In this document: one piece after another, positions 9,354-20,149 of the stretch | How positions within the stretch are numbered: position 1 is the first letter of the stretch | How the letters are laid out: every line of letters begins with the position of its first letter | Position numbers and translations under genes: made by a program | Source: Istiophorus platypterus | Taxonomy: Eukaryota; Chordata; Actinopteri; Istiophoriformes; Istiophoridae | Assembly (NCBI GenBank): GCA_016859345.1 | Contig: CM029120.1 | Span: 19,739,001-19,803,000 of the forward strand | Length of the DNA stretch: 64,000 nucleotides | Direction: 5' to 3' | Notes under the pieces: generated by a model | Told to the model about the DNA's origin: nothing | Databases searched by the model: none | Seen by the model: only the letters and a program-made list of their open reading frames with translations

Positions 9354-11808
9354 GTGCTCCGAATTTCCTCAGACCACTGACTCAGGTTTGGCTTGACTGA
9401 GAGGTGGGACTGGAAAAATCCCTAAAGGGGCCACTAGAGGTGACTGAGGCAAAGCAAAAGAGAAGGGGATGGGTGGCGAAGGGGGGCAGTCAGAAGTGGG
9501 TTGGTGGAGGGCAGAGAGGTAGACATAGATGAAAAGACAGAGGAAATATTAGGATTTCTTCGTCTTTTTCTATCCTTTGTTATTAGTCTTCAGTACATGG
9601 TAGCAATTACATCAATGTCCCTCCTAATTATTAGCTGTTGTATATTCATTTACTTGTTGCGATCTAAAAAGCTGGCTCAGAGGCGTTCTTCTTGCACATT
9701 CTAACTCTCCAGTGGTCAGAGGTAAAGAGATAAAGCTACTGTATTTATTGAAAAATTCATGGAAGCCCATTGTCTCTTTCAAAGAGGTATTGAAAAGCTT
9801 AGAGCTTTTTGCTTCATTAGTAACTGCAGCATAGAAATGAGAATTAATGTCTAATGTACAATATGGCTTAATCACATTCAACAATACTTTGTGCAACCCC
9901 CCGGCAAAAAAAAAATCAACATGGGGACATTGAAAATAAAGGGCTGAGGCCACACACTGACTCTACTACTTTTAACTTTATCATCTCTTTTTAGATTCAG
10001 TCTTAGTACTTAGATCCAAAGTCCATGTTAGTTTTATTCATATCTAGTGAAACTCATCTTATTTGTTTTAATCAGTTTTGGATTCTGGATATTTTAGTCC
10101 CGTCTTAGTCAAAGAAAAGCATGAACGTTTTAGTCTAGGTGTAGAAAACATTAATGACAACAGACAGAGAACTATCTCATCATGTGTGTTGATTTTATTC
10201 TGCCATTTTTTGGGCCTTAGTGGTAGTGTTGTACTATTTTCATGTGTTTATAATAGTTTGTACACCATCATTTACTTACATGTGGACGGAAAATATTTGC
10301 AAGGTTTTCGGATACCACACAAGATAAGAATAGACCTGACTATCAAATGTAAATGACAATTATATTGTGAGTGCTTTAGTATTTATAGCTTGTATAAGAG
10401 TCGAAAATAAACAAATATGAGGTTATTCAATTTAACCGCCAAGGCTACTGTCGTTTAAGTTTGGTTAGCTTCCCAAATGGAAGCAATGTCCTGTTGTTGT
10501 GAGAGGCTAATGCAGTAATACATGATTTGGCATCAATGCCTTTTGTAACTTAGTTGGCTTATATTCATAAGGTAAAATAAAACACAAACAACTTGTTGTT
10601 AATGTTCCCTCAACTCCTGAATGATGCTCCTTGTGGGGTCTGTTCAGGCTTACATTCTTTCCAGCCATTTTTAGCCACAGGGTTTCTCTCCTAATGTTAA
10701 TGTTACAAAACACTCACCTTTTCTCTCTTTTCTCTCTGCTGTATTTAAAGTGGTTTGAAATGTCAAAAGCTCCACCATTGCCATTAAGTACTTTTCCCGT
10801 CATTGTCTGACACTGGCTGAGCTCCTACAGCTGTAGCGTGGAGCTAAGCTCCAGGCTTTAGCAATGTTGATGCTGCAGCTCTGTTGTGCAAAGTCAAAAG
10901 GAAGACAAATGTGCAGCCATCCACTGAAAAGAGGGAGATTTAATTAAGTGATTGATTGAAAAAAAAGTCTGTGTAATTTTGTCTCCTCTTCTGTCATCAA
11001 CAAAAATAAAAAGATTTTGTTATTATTTTCAAAATTCCATTTTAAATGCCTGTTTTTTGTCAATGATCTTGTCTTGGGTCAGTTATTGTTTAGTGAGGTT
11101 AGTTTTGTCTCGTCAATCTCTTGTCTTTGTCATGGAAAAAAAGATTGTTGGCAAGGATTTTTTGTCGCAATTTTTGTTAACAAAATTAACAATAAGCTGC
11201 TCCAGGTCTTACCAGAATGATTGTTGTTTTCCAAATAACTTTCCAAAGACAAAAGATGACCTAATCACACAAAAATTCAATGTAAAGGGGCACTAAAATC
11301 CATATGGATTTGTCCTGGTGCATTCCTAGTGCTCCACAGTGGCAATCTGGCATCCAACCACAAAAATGCTTCATGCACTGCAGAATACATCAACAGCTGC
11401 TGGCTTCACATACATGTATTAAGAATTCCAGACACTGTTGATGCTGACACTGCTGACAGAACACATAAACAGGAAACCAGAAAGACGGGTGCACCTTACA
11501 AATGAACCTAGAGTTAATGTGCTGAGGCTGGAAACAATGAGACCCAACGCCACACCAGTGACCAAATAAAGAATGTTTTTCTTTAGCAGCCTATAGTTTC
11601 ATGGGATGCTGTGAGGTAGAATGGCAAATCAACAGAGCAAAGCCAATGGCTTTCACATTTCCTTTATGAAATTCAAATAATTCAAATCTGCTCTACAGCA
11701 AAAATTGTGGATTTATGTTTTTCTATTCAAAGTTGGCAATGGCTCCTCTGGTAAATGATGATAGGCCTGTTTTAGTTTTAGACAGTTTTCAGTAGGTTCT
11801 GGCGTTAA

Positions 11809-11809
<1 letters not shown>
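9350..11809. other. Unannotated region
   Basis: No gene recognised over about 2.5 kb. Open frames of 65-115 codons occur on both strands (for example plus 10952-11296 and minus 9624-9953), but they are hydrophobic or compositionally random, with no family motif. The sequence is AT-rich with several T/A runs. Confidence 0.5.

Positions 11810-11810
<1 letters not shown>

Positions 11811-11877
<67 letters not shown>
11811..11877. repeat. (GT)n microsatellite
   Basis: Thirty-three perfect GT units; among the longest pure dinucleotide runs in the window. Confidence 0.97.
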
Positions 11878-11879
<2 letters not shown>

Positions 11880-12129
11880 GGTGCCAAGTTTATCAAGTTT
11901 ATCCTGCTAAATTGGACTGGACGTTCAATCGCTGAATACTCACACCATAATATAGTGTTAAGAAACCAGCTGTTTTCTTATCACACCGACAGACTTGTCA
12001 GTTTGAGGCGACACACACGTACACACACGATGAAGTCTGGCATATGACATATTAATGTAGGTCAGTGACTGACTAACTAACCGGCTCACCCACTGCTGCC
12101 ACACACAAACACAGGCCAACACATATCCT

Positions 12130-12345
12130 TGTTTTACACTATTCATGGGGACCTGTCCTTGACATAAAGCAATCCCTGGCTCTCATATTCCAACCGTCAC
12201 GACTAAATGCCCAACCACAAGCCTCAGCCCTCAGATCAAATAACCATTTAAACTTGTGGGGTCCAGTATTTTTGGTGCCTCAAAGCTGATGGATCCCACA
12301 AGTACAGTGGGACCCCAAAAATATAGAAAAGCAAGCCCCCCCACA
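12130..12345. repeat. Interspersed fish-type repeat fragment
   Basis: The block opens with GGGGACCTGTCCTTGACATA and contains CAATCCCTGGCTCTC, AACTAAATGCCCAACC and TTTAAACTTGTGGGG. I recall these phrases as a repeat common in teleost genomes, often beside GT/CA microsatellites as here. The class is not known to me. It ends near GTGGGACCCCAAAAATATAG, partly an inverted copy of the start of its last third. Confidence 0.5.
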
Positions 12346-13235
12346 CATAGTAATAAGGTATTTAAAGACCATCTATTGCCCCTTTACCAAACTGACAGAT
12401 TTGAATATATGGGGTGATACCAATACAAACACATCCACACACAATGGTCTGAAAAATGTTTTCTTAGTTTAGAAAGATGCAAAATCTACTGACTGAAACC
12501 ATCAACTTATTTTTTCTCCTGCAAACTGAATACGTTTTGTGTCAGTGTATGTTAATACGCTGTTCGTCAGTAGATGCTTATAGTGTCTGTACAGATGTTA
12601 AAAACTTCAAGAGGTCACACAGCATCTTAACAACACGTTCATTCTCACTATCCTCGGTCAACCCTTCAGTGAATCACAGACCGAAAAGAATAAAGGCCAT
12701 TGATATCTTTCATGTTGCTGCTTTTTTTTTTTGACGTTAATAAGGCTCATGGTGTCACATCAACATGGCCCTGGCAGAAAGTGCCAACTGAACCCACAGT
12801 TTAGTTGATCTCATTTACATATTGTTTTGTTTCTGTTGTTTTGATAATTGCATGTACAAACAATAACAATTTCATAACAGGTTGTGAAATCTGCACAACT
12901 ACACTGTGCTGATACTTTGGTCATGTCAGTATTTTATGAAGGCATCTGACAGAATCAGCAAAATATAGCATAATGGCAACATTGTCTAAGTACATTACTG
13001 TGAGAAATTGCGTGTGAGTACATGACTTTAAGTTTACATTGCGCTTGCTGTTTTTATTAAAATGGGTTTATTCAGATATTCGATTGGGAGACAATCAATC
13101 ACTTTCAGCAGGACACTGACAAAGATCACACATTAGACCATCATGTCAACAAAATGTGGGCACAGCCTCCAGCTCTACAGCAACCATCTAAAGCAAGGTT
13201 GTAAAGACATTGGAGGTCCGCAATTCTGATGGCGG

Positions 13236-13290
13236 GGATGAGAGAGGAAGGAAGAAAGAGGGAGCAAGGAAGGAAGGAAAAAGAAGGAAT
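13236..13290. repeat. Imperfect GGAAG/GAAA purine tract
   Basis: GA-rich tract with GGAAGGAAGGAA core units. Only purines occur over most of its length. Confidence 0.7.
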
Positions 13291-13876
13291 GTTCCTTAAT
13301 TCAAAGTAAGGGACAGTGGTTGACAGGGAGAATTAGCAAGCTTAACATATATAAAGGAGCTCTGTCATAACACTTAATGGACCTCGGCAGCCGCAACACT
13401 ACACTAACTTCATGATACTTTCCATTTTCACACATTGTCAAACACTTTCCACAATCTCTATATCAATGACTTCGCTCAACCCCAGACACACTGAAAATAT
13501 CACTGTAAGAGTCATTAATCAAGAGCTAAGATGTAAAACCTTCAAATGAAAAAATGTGCCAGTGGGGTGAAAAGAATTGTCTCATTTGTTTCCAAAGAAA
13601 ATCCACCTTGTGTCCTGAGATATTTTCTTGAGTTTCCCATCATTTTTTTATACTAGTACAGTGATGTTATTTTTTGTTACCTTGTCAGGAAGATGAATTA
13701 TTTCCCCTTTCCTCCTCATCATCTTTTTCTTTTTCCTCATTCTAAATGTCTATTCTATGAAAAGGGAGTTAATCAGTGTGCAAGAATGGAACAAAAAAAG
13801 TTAAATTGAAATGTCATTTTGTATTCATCAGCACAGAGGGTGGTGATTTATGTGTCTTCATTTGTACTGCATTTAT

Positions 13877-13915
13877 ATACATACATGTACATATTTACAT
13901 ACATGTACATACATG
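13877..13915. repeat. Palindromic ACATACATGTACAT direct repeat
   Basis: Two near-identical copies of ACATACATGTACAT separated by a few bases. Each contains the self-complementary ACATGTAC/CATG core. Confidence 0.7.
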
Positions 13916-14429
13916 ATATTTAAGCACATTTGCAGGGCATGTGATCTCTTTTTCAGGACAGACGAGTCTTGACAGTATAAGCACCTATATGAGGTCTTTA
14001 GAAGCTTTTCCTATTTTCTGACACAGAATTTAATGTGAAAAAAAAATACATTTTCAGTACATGAGAAAGTATGAAAAAAGCTTTTCTCCCATATCTCAGT
14101 CACATTAAATTCAGAGTGTGGGAATAAACTTCTCCCCTACCTATTATTCTTCTGTGTGAGGTCAACTCAAGCTTCATAATTAACTTAGCCAACACACTGC
14201 TTTTGTATTAAATTAGTATCAATGGGTCATAATACGCTGCTTGACAACCTTTGGGGTCTTAGAGTCTCGAAAAAACAGTGCTTTGTGTTCATATACAGTA
14301 CAATACTGCAGTCAGACTTTACCAGTAACCTGTTAAGACTGTAAATTGATTTAGCTAACAAATCCTAAACATCAGTGTTGTACGTTCCCATCAAATTGAT
14401 TTGTTACATCAACGTCAAAAATGTCGTGG

Positions 14430-15340
14430 ACGACTGACGCCCCCTCTGCTCCACAGATTTTTGAATTTTGCAACTTCCTTGCACACTGTTTGAAATAAGT
14501 GTGTTTACTCTCGAAGCATAGGATCTATAGCCTCATAAGTGGAACCTAATGGAGGATTAGTTCAGGATAATTAACCAAGTGATGGTGTTTTGGCTTCAGT
14601 GGTTTGTTTTCAGACTGGTCTTATTTGAATATGTTGTGAATTTTAGGTGCACATATCAGCTCCACAATTTCCTTGAGCTTCAGGCTCAACTGGCATAGTT
14701 CATCTTTGACAGGGTTTTTGATGCAATCTCAGATATATACAAGGAAGAGATGCAACAGGCACCAGTTCTGTGCTACATGTCCACCCAGCCTTCTCATATT
14801 GGATCTGACCTCACCTGGTGTATTGTTTTTGTCAGTTCTCAAAGAACTGAAATGCTTTCTCACAGACACAAGATGATGAATGTATAGGGAGATGTCAGAG
14901 AAAACAACTCCCTCAAAGAGATCATGTCCTAGGCATCGTGGAAGCCCTGGCTGACAAACATGAAAGTTTTTCAAAGTACTGAACAGTGAATCAGATTTTG
15001 TTCCATTCCTTATCTCTTGTTGTAAGGATTTCTCTGCAACCTAAATTTCTATCTTTTCTCTGGATGTTGTCCACACTTTCTAGGGGCTGCCCTAAAGCTC
15101 TCCCTGTCTATGAGGTGGTATCGGCAGTGGTGGAGCTTATGCTTGTACTGAAATACTCAGTAAAAGCTCCTAAAACAAAACAGGATGTCAGATTTTCCCA
15201 GTCAGTGCGTTTTCATGGTCTGGCCAATGTCTAATTCAGTTCCTGTTTCCTCAAGTTCTTTGAGATCTTTTATAAGCCTACAGAGGACTTTAAGTACAAT
15301 CTCTGATGTTCCAGTTTAGATGTTTGCAAAAGTGAAAAGT
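14430..15340 (-). pseudogene. Remnant of a transposon-derived protein gene of fish, family unresolved
   Basis: Read on the minus strand, a chain of motifs appears in a constant order, interrupted by stops and frameshifts: LIKDLKELEETGTELDIGQ (about 15250-15320), YHLIDRESFRAAPRK (15065-15125), CLGHDLFEGVVFSDISLYI (14885-14945), GGHVAQNWCLLHLF (14755-14800), LSLKLKEIVELICAPKIH (14635-14690), LKPKHHHLVNYPELIL (14560-14610) and FESKHTYFKQCARKLQN (14470-14520). I know this order from large uncharacterised fish proteins that look transposon-derived (the 'LGHDLFEGVV ... GHAVQNWCLL ... KPKHHYL.HYP ... FESKH..FK' series). I cannot name the superfamily with confidence; an EnSpm/CACTA-like origin is possible. 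The longest open piece runs 14974-14729. No terminal repeats were found. The catalytic function is unknown, and the copy is clearly inactive. Confidence 0.7.
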
Positions 15341-15714
15341 GAAAAATTGGATGACCAGTATGTCCATCCCTCAGTTTAACAGCTCAAATTGAGACATCCC
15401 CTTACTCCACCTTGTGCCGAATAGGTGGGGGAAATGTGTAAAGGTTGATTCAAATATTGTCATCCCACTGTTAAAATCATCTCAAAATTATTTATCATTC
15501 ACCATACTGTGGCTACTTATTTCTTTTTCTAAATAATAAAGGATGGAAGCCATTAAATTACAATGCAAAGAAATCTTTCCAAGTCAAAGTTGTGTCGATT
15601 GTAAAAGCCACTTCCATTTGTGCCTTCCTTTACTGCCCAGGCTTACAAGACCAGCACTGGAGCCAGAGAGTAGTTCAGATTCATCTTCATGAGATGAGTC
15701 CTGCTTCGTGTTTG

Positions 15715-15767
15715 TTTTTTGTTTTTTTGTTGGGGTTTTTTTTTTTTTTTTTTTTTTGGGGGGGTGC
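15715..15767. repeat. T/G homopolymer tract
   Basis: T runs with a GGGG break, then about 24 Ts and 8 Gs. The open frames here are translations of this tract. Confidence 0.85.
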
Positions 15768-17632
15768 TGCTAAAATTATTGTTTCTCTTATTATTATTAT
15801 ACTTTTATTCATTTATCTCCACTCTCTTCACTGATTTGCCCTGTTTTATTTCATCTCAAACCCTCTCCAGCAAAGTGTTTGTCTCTTTCTTTCTGATATT
15901 TAGTATGCTGTAAGAAAACATATGTATTTCCACTGACTTCTAGCATGCAACCGTTCATCATTAACTTAGCATGTCATCTAGTTTGTCATATAGGCTTTTA
16001 AGATTTTTGAATAATTTAACTAAACTCTCTGACAGGGACAGGGGCAGTTGACACTCTGTTACAACTGTCCCTGTATCTCCTGCCATTTTATCACCTCCTG
16101 AACTATCCTAGATCCTAGTTCGACACTTGTTTGGACTCTTAGACATTTGATCTCTGGACCGTATCCTAAAAATACATCGGATGGAAAAGTTACAATTTTA
16201 CCTCAAAAAACTCCTGGATGTTTCTAAGGGAATCTGTGTAGGAATCTTTTGTAATCAAGAAGTGAATCTAACTGAGCATGTGCAGAGTGAGTGAAATCAC
16301 TCTAACTTGTTTCTAATTGGAGGAATCAAGGTGTTACAACTGTCCCATGGCTGCTGAAAGAAAAACCCATCATCTTAAAATCTCAGGTGCAATCAAGTGA
16401 GACTGGCCTCCAGTTGAAAATGACCCCACAGGTCATCTGTGCAAGCAGCTTATTACAAACCACAGTCATGTTTTATTGTTACATGACCTCTAGCGACCAT
16501 AGTAATTACGACGGGATTGAAGAAATAAAATTAGATGACGTAGCATAAGGAGGAGGATGGGGTGGATGGGTATTATAGGGTATCTGTATATATGAATATA
16601 ATGAATGTATTAATATGTTTGTTTAGTACAATTCAGTTAAGGTCAAGATGTAATGTTATAAAGAGTATGGTCTAGACCTAATCTATATGAAAAGTGCCCT
16701 GAGATTAATTCTTTTATGAATTGCCACTGTATGAAAAAAATGCTAAATTAGACTGATAAAACACCTACAGTAATAGGGGTAAAATTTAGTTTTAATCACC
16801 AACATCAATCTCTTTTTCTCTCCCATGCCCACATACACATTCAAACATTTACATGCATCAGTACACATATATTTACACTCACATGTGCAACTGGTGAGGA
16901 ATACTCTCAGCAGAGGATGTATGTTGCCTCAGGGAGGTTTGACAGTCTGCTGCTTTTACTGAGACTGAGGCTTTAAATCTCAGCAGACAGAAAGGGAATG
17001 AGCTGTGTTGAGACAAGGTTTCATGGTCAGGTGTGAAATCACACACTGGAAAGCAACTGAACAGAACTACAAAGGAAAGAAAAAGAATGAAAGATAAAGG
17101 GAAAAAAGAGAAAAACATTTTAATGTGCCATGGCAGATCTATGTGTAGGATGTAGCTCTGTCTGGTCTTAACATTATAAACCATGTTATTTTTAGTTTGG
17201 CTCATGACTTTGATCACCAGCCTAGCCCTTACTTGTAATTGTTCATCTACAGTACACTCTGGAAAATTTTAAGTCTAAAACATGAGGGAACATGAGGAAG
17301 TTCCGTTGACATATGAAGTGTGGTTTAATCTTTGGACTCTTTGCTTCCAGTATTTAAACTGTTAAAACTAATTTTCACCTATATTTTATGTTCCCACACA
17401 TCAAAATGTTGGTATTGTTGTTGTTGAACAAAATGTATTGTAGCCTATTGTAGCCCATCTGCAAAAAAGAGGTGCAAAACATGACAATGTGTCATTTTAC
17501 TAACAACATTGAATAATACAGATTTGTAGTATCATACCACTGGGGTGTAATATGTCAGACATCCAAACATCTAAATAGTAAACTTATGATTTAAAAGTTT
17601 ATGTTAACATCAGTGCATGTATTAAAACAGGA

Positions 17633-17634
<2 letters not shown>
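15768..17634. other. Unannotated region with a small inverted-repeat element end
   Basis: No gene recognised. At 16038-16074 a 13-bp imperfect inverted repeat (ACAGGGGCAGTTG / CAACTGTCCCTGT) is followed about 270 bases on by another copy of GTTACAACTGTCCC. This resembles termini of a small DNA element. The minus frame at 16879-17217 (112 codons, hydrophobic middle) has no family motif. Confidence 0.45.

Positions 17635-17706
<72 letters not shown>
17635..17706. repeat. (CA)n microsatellite
   Basis: About 35 CA units with CG interruptions near the start and at about 17676. Confidence 0.97.
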
Positions 17707-17708
<2 letters not shown>

Positions 17709-20077
17709 AGTGTCGCTCCTCCATTGGTTATCCAGTCAGTGACCTTGCTACACACTACTTGATAGAAATAAAAATGGCTCCCTGGTTTAATTTCAGCATT
17801 CCACTGGGATTATTGGCTTTAATTTAACCTGGCTTTCCAATCTCCACTTTCTAATTAGAGATTGTGCGAAATAATGAGATATAGTATAAGCCATTATATC
17901 TTAATTATTTAAATCTCATATGGGTTAATAGTTGGAGGCTACGACAAATATACAGTGATTGTTTGTGTGCTTAATAAGATAAAGGAATCCATAACCACAA
18001 CCACCAAAATGTCTTAATTGGTCTTGTCTCAAAAGGGATTAGTCATATCCAATGCAATGTAGCTTAGACTGCTCTAACATGTTGTCATAATGTCATGATT
18101 ATCCACATCAATGGTAACCAAACTGGGATAAAAGGTTAGTGCACATTAATACCATTTGGTGTCCTGACAGTTTGAAGGAGAGGACCTATATCCTACAAGG
18201 TACATTAAAAGATCTAAAGGCTAATTTGTGACTTGAAACATAATGGTAATAAAAGTTAACTATGAGGACTGGTCTGTACCACTTCTATGGAGATGTGCCT
18301 CAAAAATGAAATTATAAACCACTGGGTGGTGGGCAAAATGGCACCCTGGAATGCTGAGTTTGAATAAAATCCACACCAAAATCCATCCTGTGACATTTTA
18401 TGATGAAGAGAATTCTGTTCTTCCTCACTGCCATCACGGATGAAATCCATTTTTCTTACATGCTTACTGACTACTGTTGCACTGCCAATAGGAATAATAA
18501 TGAACAAAAGTATACTGTATTGTAATTATACTCTAACATGGCACTTCAACACAATAACCCAGATTATTGTCTGGTTTATTGTTACTTGTTCAGTTTGGGA
18601 CTGTAACAGAAAGCTTGCATTGCAAAATTGGGCTGTAGAGTCTGAAGGATGCGAGCATTTATCAAGTAGGGATGGTTGCATTATAAATCTCAGCATATCT
18701 CAGCCTTTGCTGTCACATTTTTTAATGTTGTTTTTAATCTTTTTGTCACAAGCGAAAGTGCTTTGGATAGTGCATTTGATGGAATTGTCGATAGTTAAGA
18801 CACTTAGTGGTCTCTGACAAGTCTTACACAGTTTTGTATTTGCTTTCATAGAGAAGAAACTGTGATGCACTTTTTTTTTTTAAACAAAATAAGAAAATGA
18901 AGTACCAAATAAGTGAAATAAGTGGGTAATGAGAGCTACTCAATACCTCATAAATTAGATTTTTACAACATTGTAATGCAATGGTTTTTAGAGGGCCAGT
19001 GAAATAAGGTGGTCCTGTCCATACTTGGGTTTAAATCAGAAAATTCTTCTATGCATCTTTCTAAGGGGCTGTTACAAACATCATATTAATTCATTTCATG
19101 TGGAGAACTGGTTTTGTGTTTTGGCTGTTGGCAAAATCAAAAAGACACTGCTGTAATCAACACAATACCCCACGTTCCAAGGTAGACACACCCTGTCCAA
19201 ATAAGAACAAGACTAATGTACCATCAAGCTTGATGCTTCTTTTGAATAAAAGGAAAGGTAGTAATGTTTAATAGCTACAATGGTGCTAATAAAGCGGGAC
19301 AGACTGAAGGTGGAGGAATTCTAACATCGACTGAACTCACCCTGTTCTGTTACTTACACTGAAAACTCCATTCTCCGTTCATCATTTTCTATATTAGTCC
19401 TCTTCCCACTGTATCAAAGCTTACATTGGCAGTTTAATTAGTCCCAAAGCTGTCCAGCTCTCTCTATCACCGTCAGTCTGTATCATTTCCTCTCTCCATC
19501 TCTCTCAGTCTCTGTGTTTCTGTCTCTTTCTTCCCATATCTTGTTTTTCTCCTCTATCCTACTACAATAACATAGGCCTGTGAACTTGGCAGTCAGTTCC
19601 ACTTTCACGCTGATTTCATCATGTAGTCCCTCATTCTGCTGCCACATATCTTTTTGGAGAAGGAAAGTGCAGCTGCAGAGAGAGCAGTGGTGATCACAAC
19701 CTGTTGTAGCACTGAGACAAATTAACTGCCATTGTTGACTTTGATAGGTGAAGGGAAATAATGTTGAAACAGATTCAGAGAAAATTGAGCTTGAGGTCGT
19801 AAGACCTGTAACAGGAGAGTGAAGAGAGGGAGACGAATACATGGCTGCTAAGCAAATACAACTGTCTCTTGTTACTGTGCTAATTATTATGATCCAAGTG
19901 GTATTTACACCTTCTCGACCAGCAGAACCTTGCACACGACAGACCTTGCTCACAGTGACATTTGTCCTTTGGTTTCAGAAAAAATAATTTGTCCTCCAAC
20001 AGTTGAACCTCCACGCTTCAATAGAAACACAATACAATGCATAATGCAGGTTCCACATAAAGATTTAAATTATATTA
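17707..20077. other. Unannotated region
   Basis: No gene recognised. The stretch 17770-17960 is low in repeats and rich in TAAT/ATTA homeodomain-type cores. Minus 19953-19483 is open for 156 codons, the longest frame in the window outside simple repeats. It is Ser/Thr/Cys-rich with no recognised motif, has a short CT-rich end, and is most likely chance. Confidence 0.5.
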
Positions 20078-20149
20078 TTATTATTATTTATTTTTTTTAA
20101 TTATTATTATTATTATTAATTATAATGATAATAATAATAATAATAATAG
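20078..20149. repeat. AAT/ATT microsatellite at the LINE copy 2 3' end
   Basis: Irregular ATT then AAT runs immediately beyond the 3' UTR of the minus-strand LINE. Equivalent in position to the ATT run after LINE copy 1. Confidence 0.9.

Larger units (their letters stand above)
12346..14430. other. Unannotated region
   Basis: No gene recognised. It contains an imperfect GAAG/GGAAG purine tract at about 13236-13290 and a short palindromic cluster of ACATACATGTACAT units at about 13877-13915. The rest is ordinary AT-rich sequence. Confidence 0.5.

Noticed and set aside
9501..9704. Plus-strand frame with one predicted membrane segment
   Set aside because: Short, single frame in AT-rich DNA, no conserved features.
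11811..11877. CRISPR-like or other array reading of dense repeats
   Set aside because: Simple dinucleotide microsatellite in a eukaryotic genome; no spacer structure anywhere in the window.
18440..18817. Plus-strand frame of 125 codons starting with a signal-peptide-like stretch
   Set aside because: An overlapping minus frame is equally open, there is no recognisable family, and composition follows the AT-rich background.
19483..19953. Minus-strand frame of 156 codons
   Set aside because: No domain, odd Ser/Thr/Cys composition, no splice context; fits chance plus a CT-rich end.
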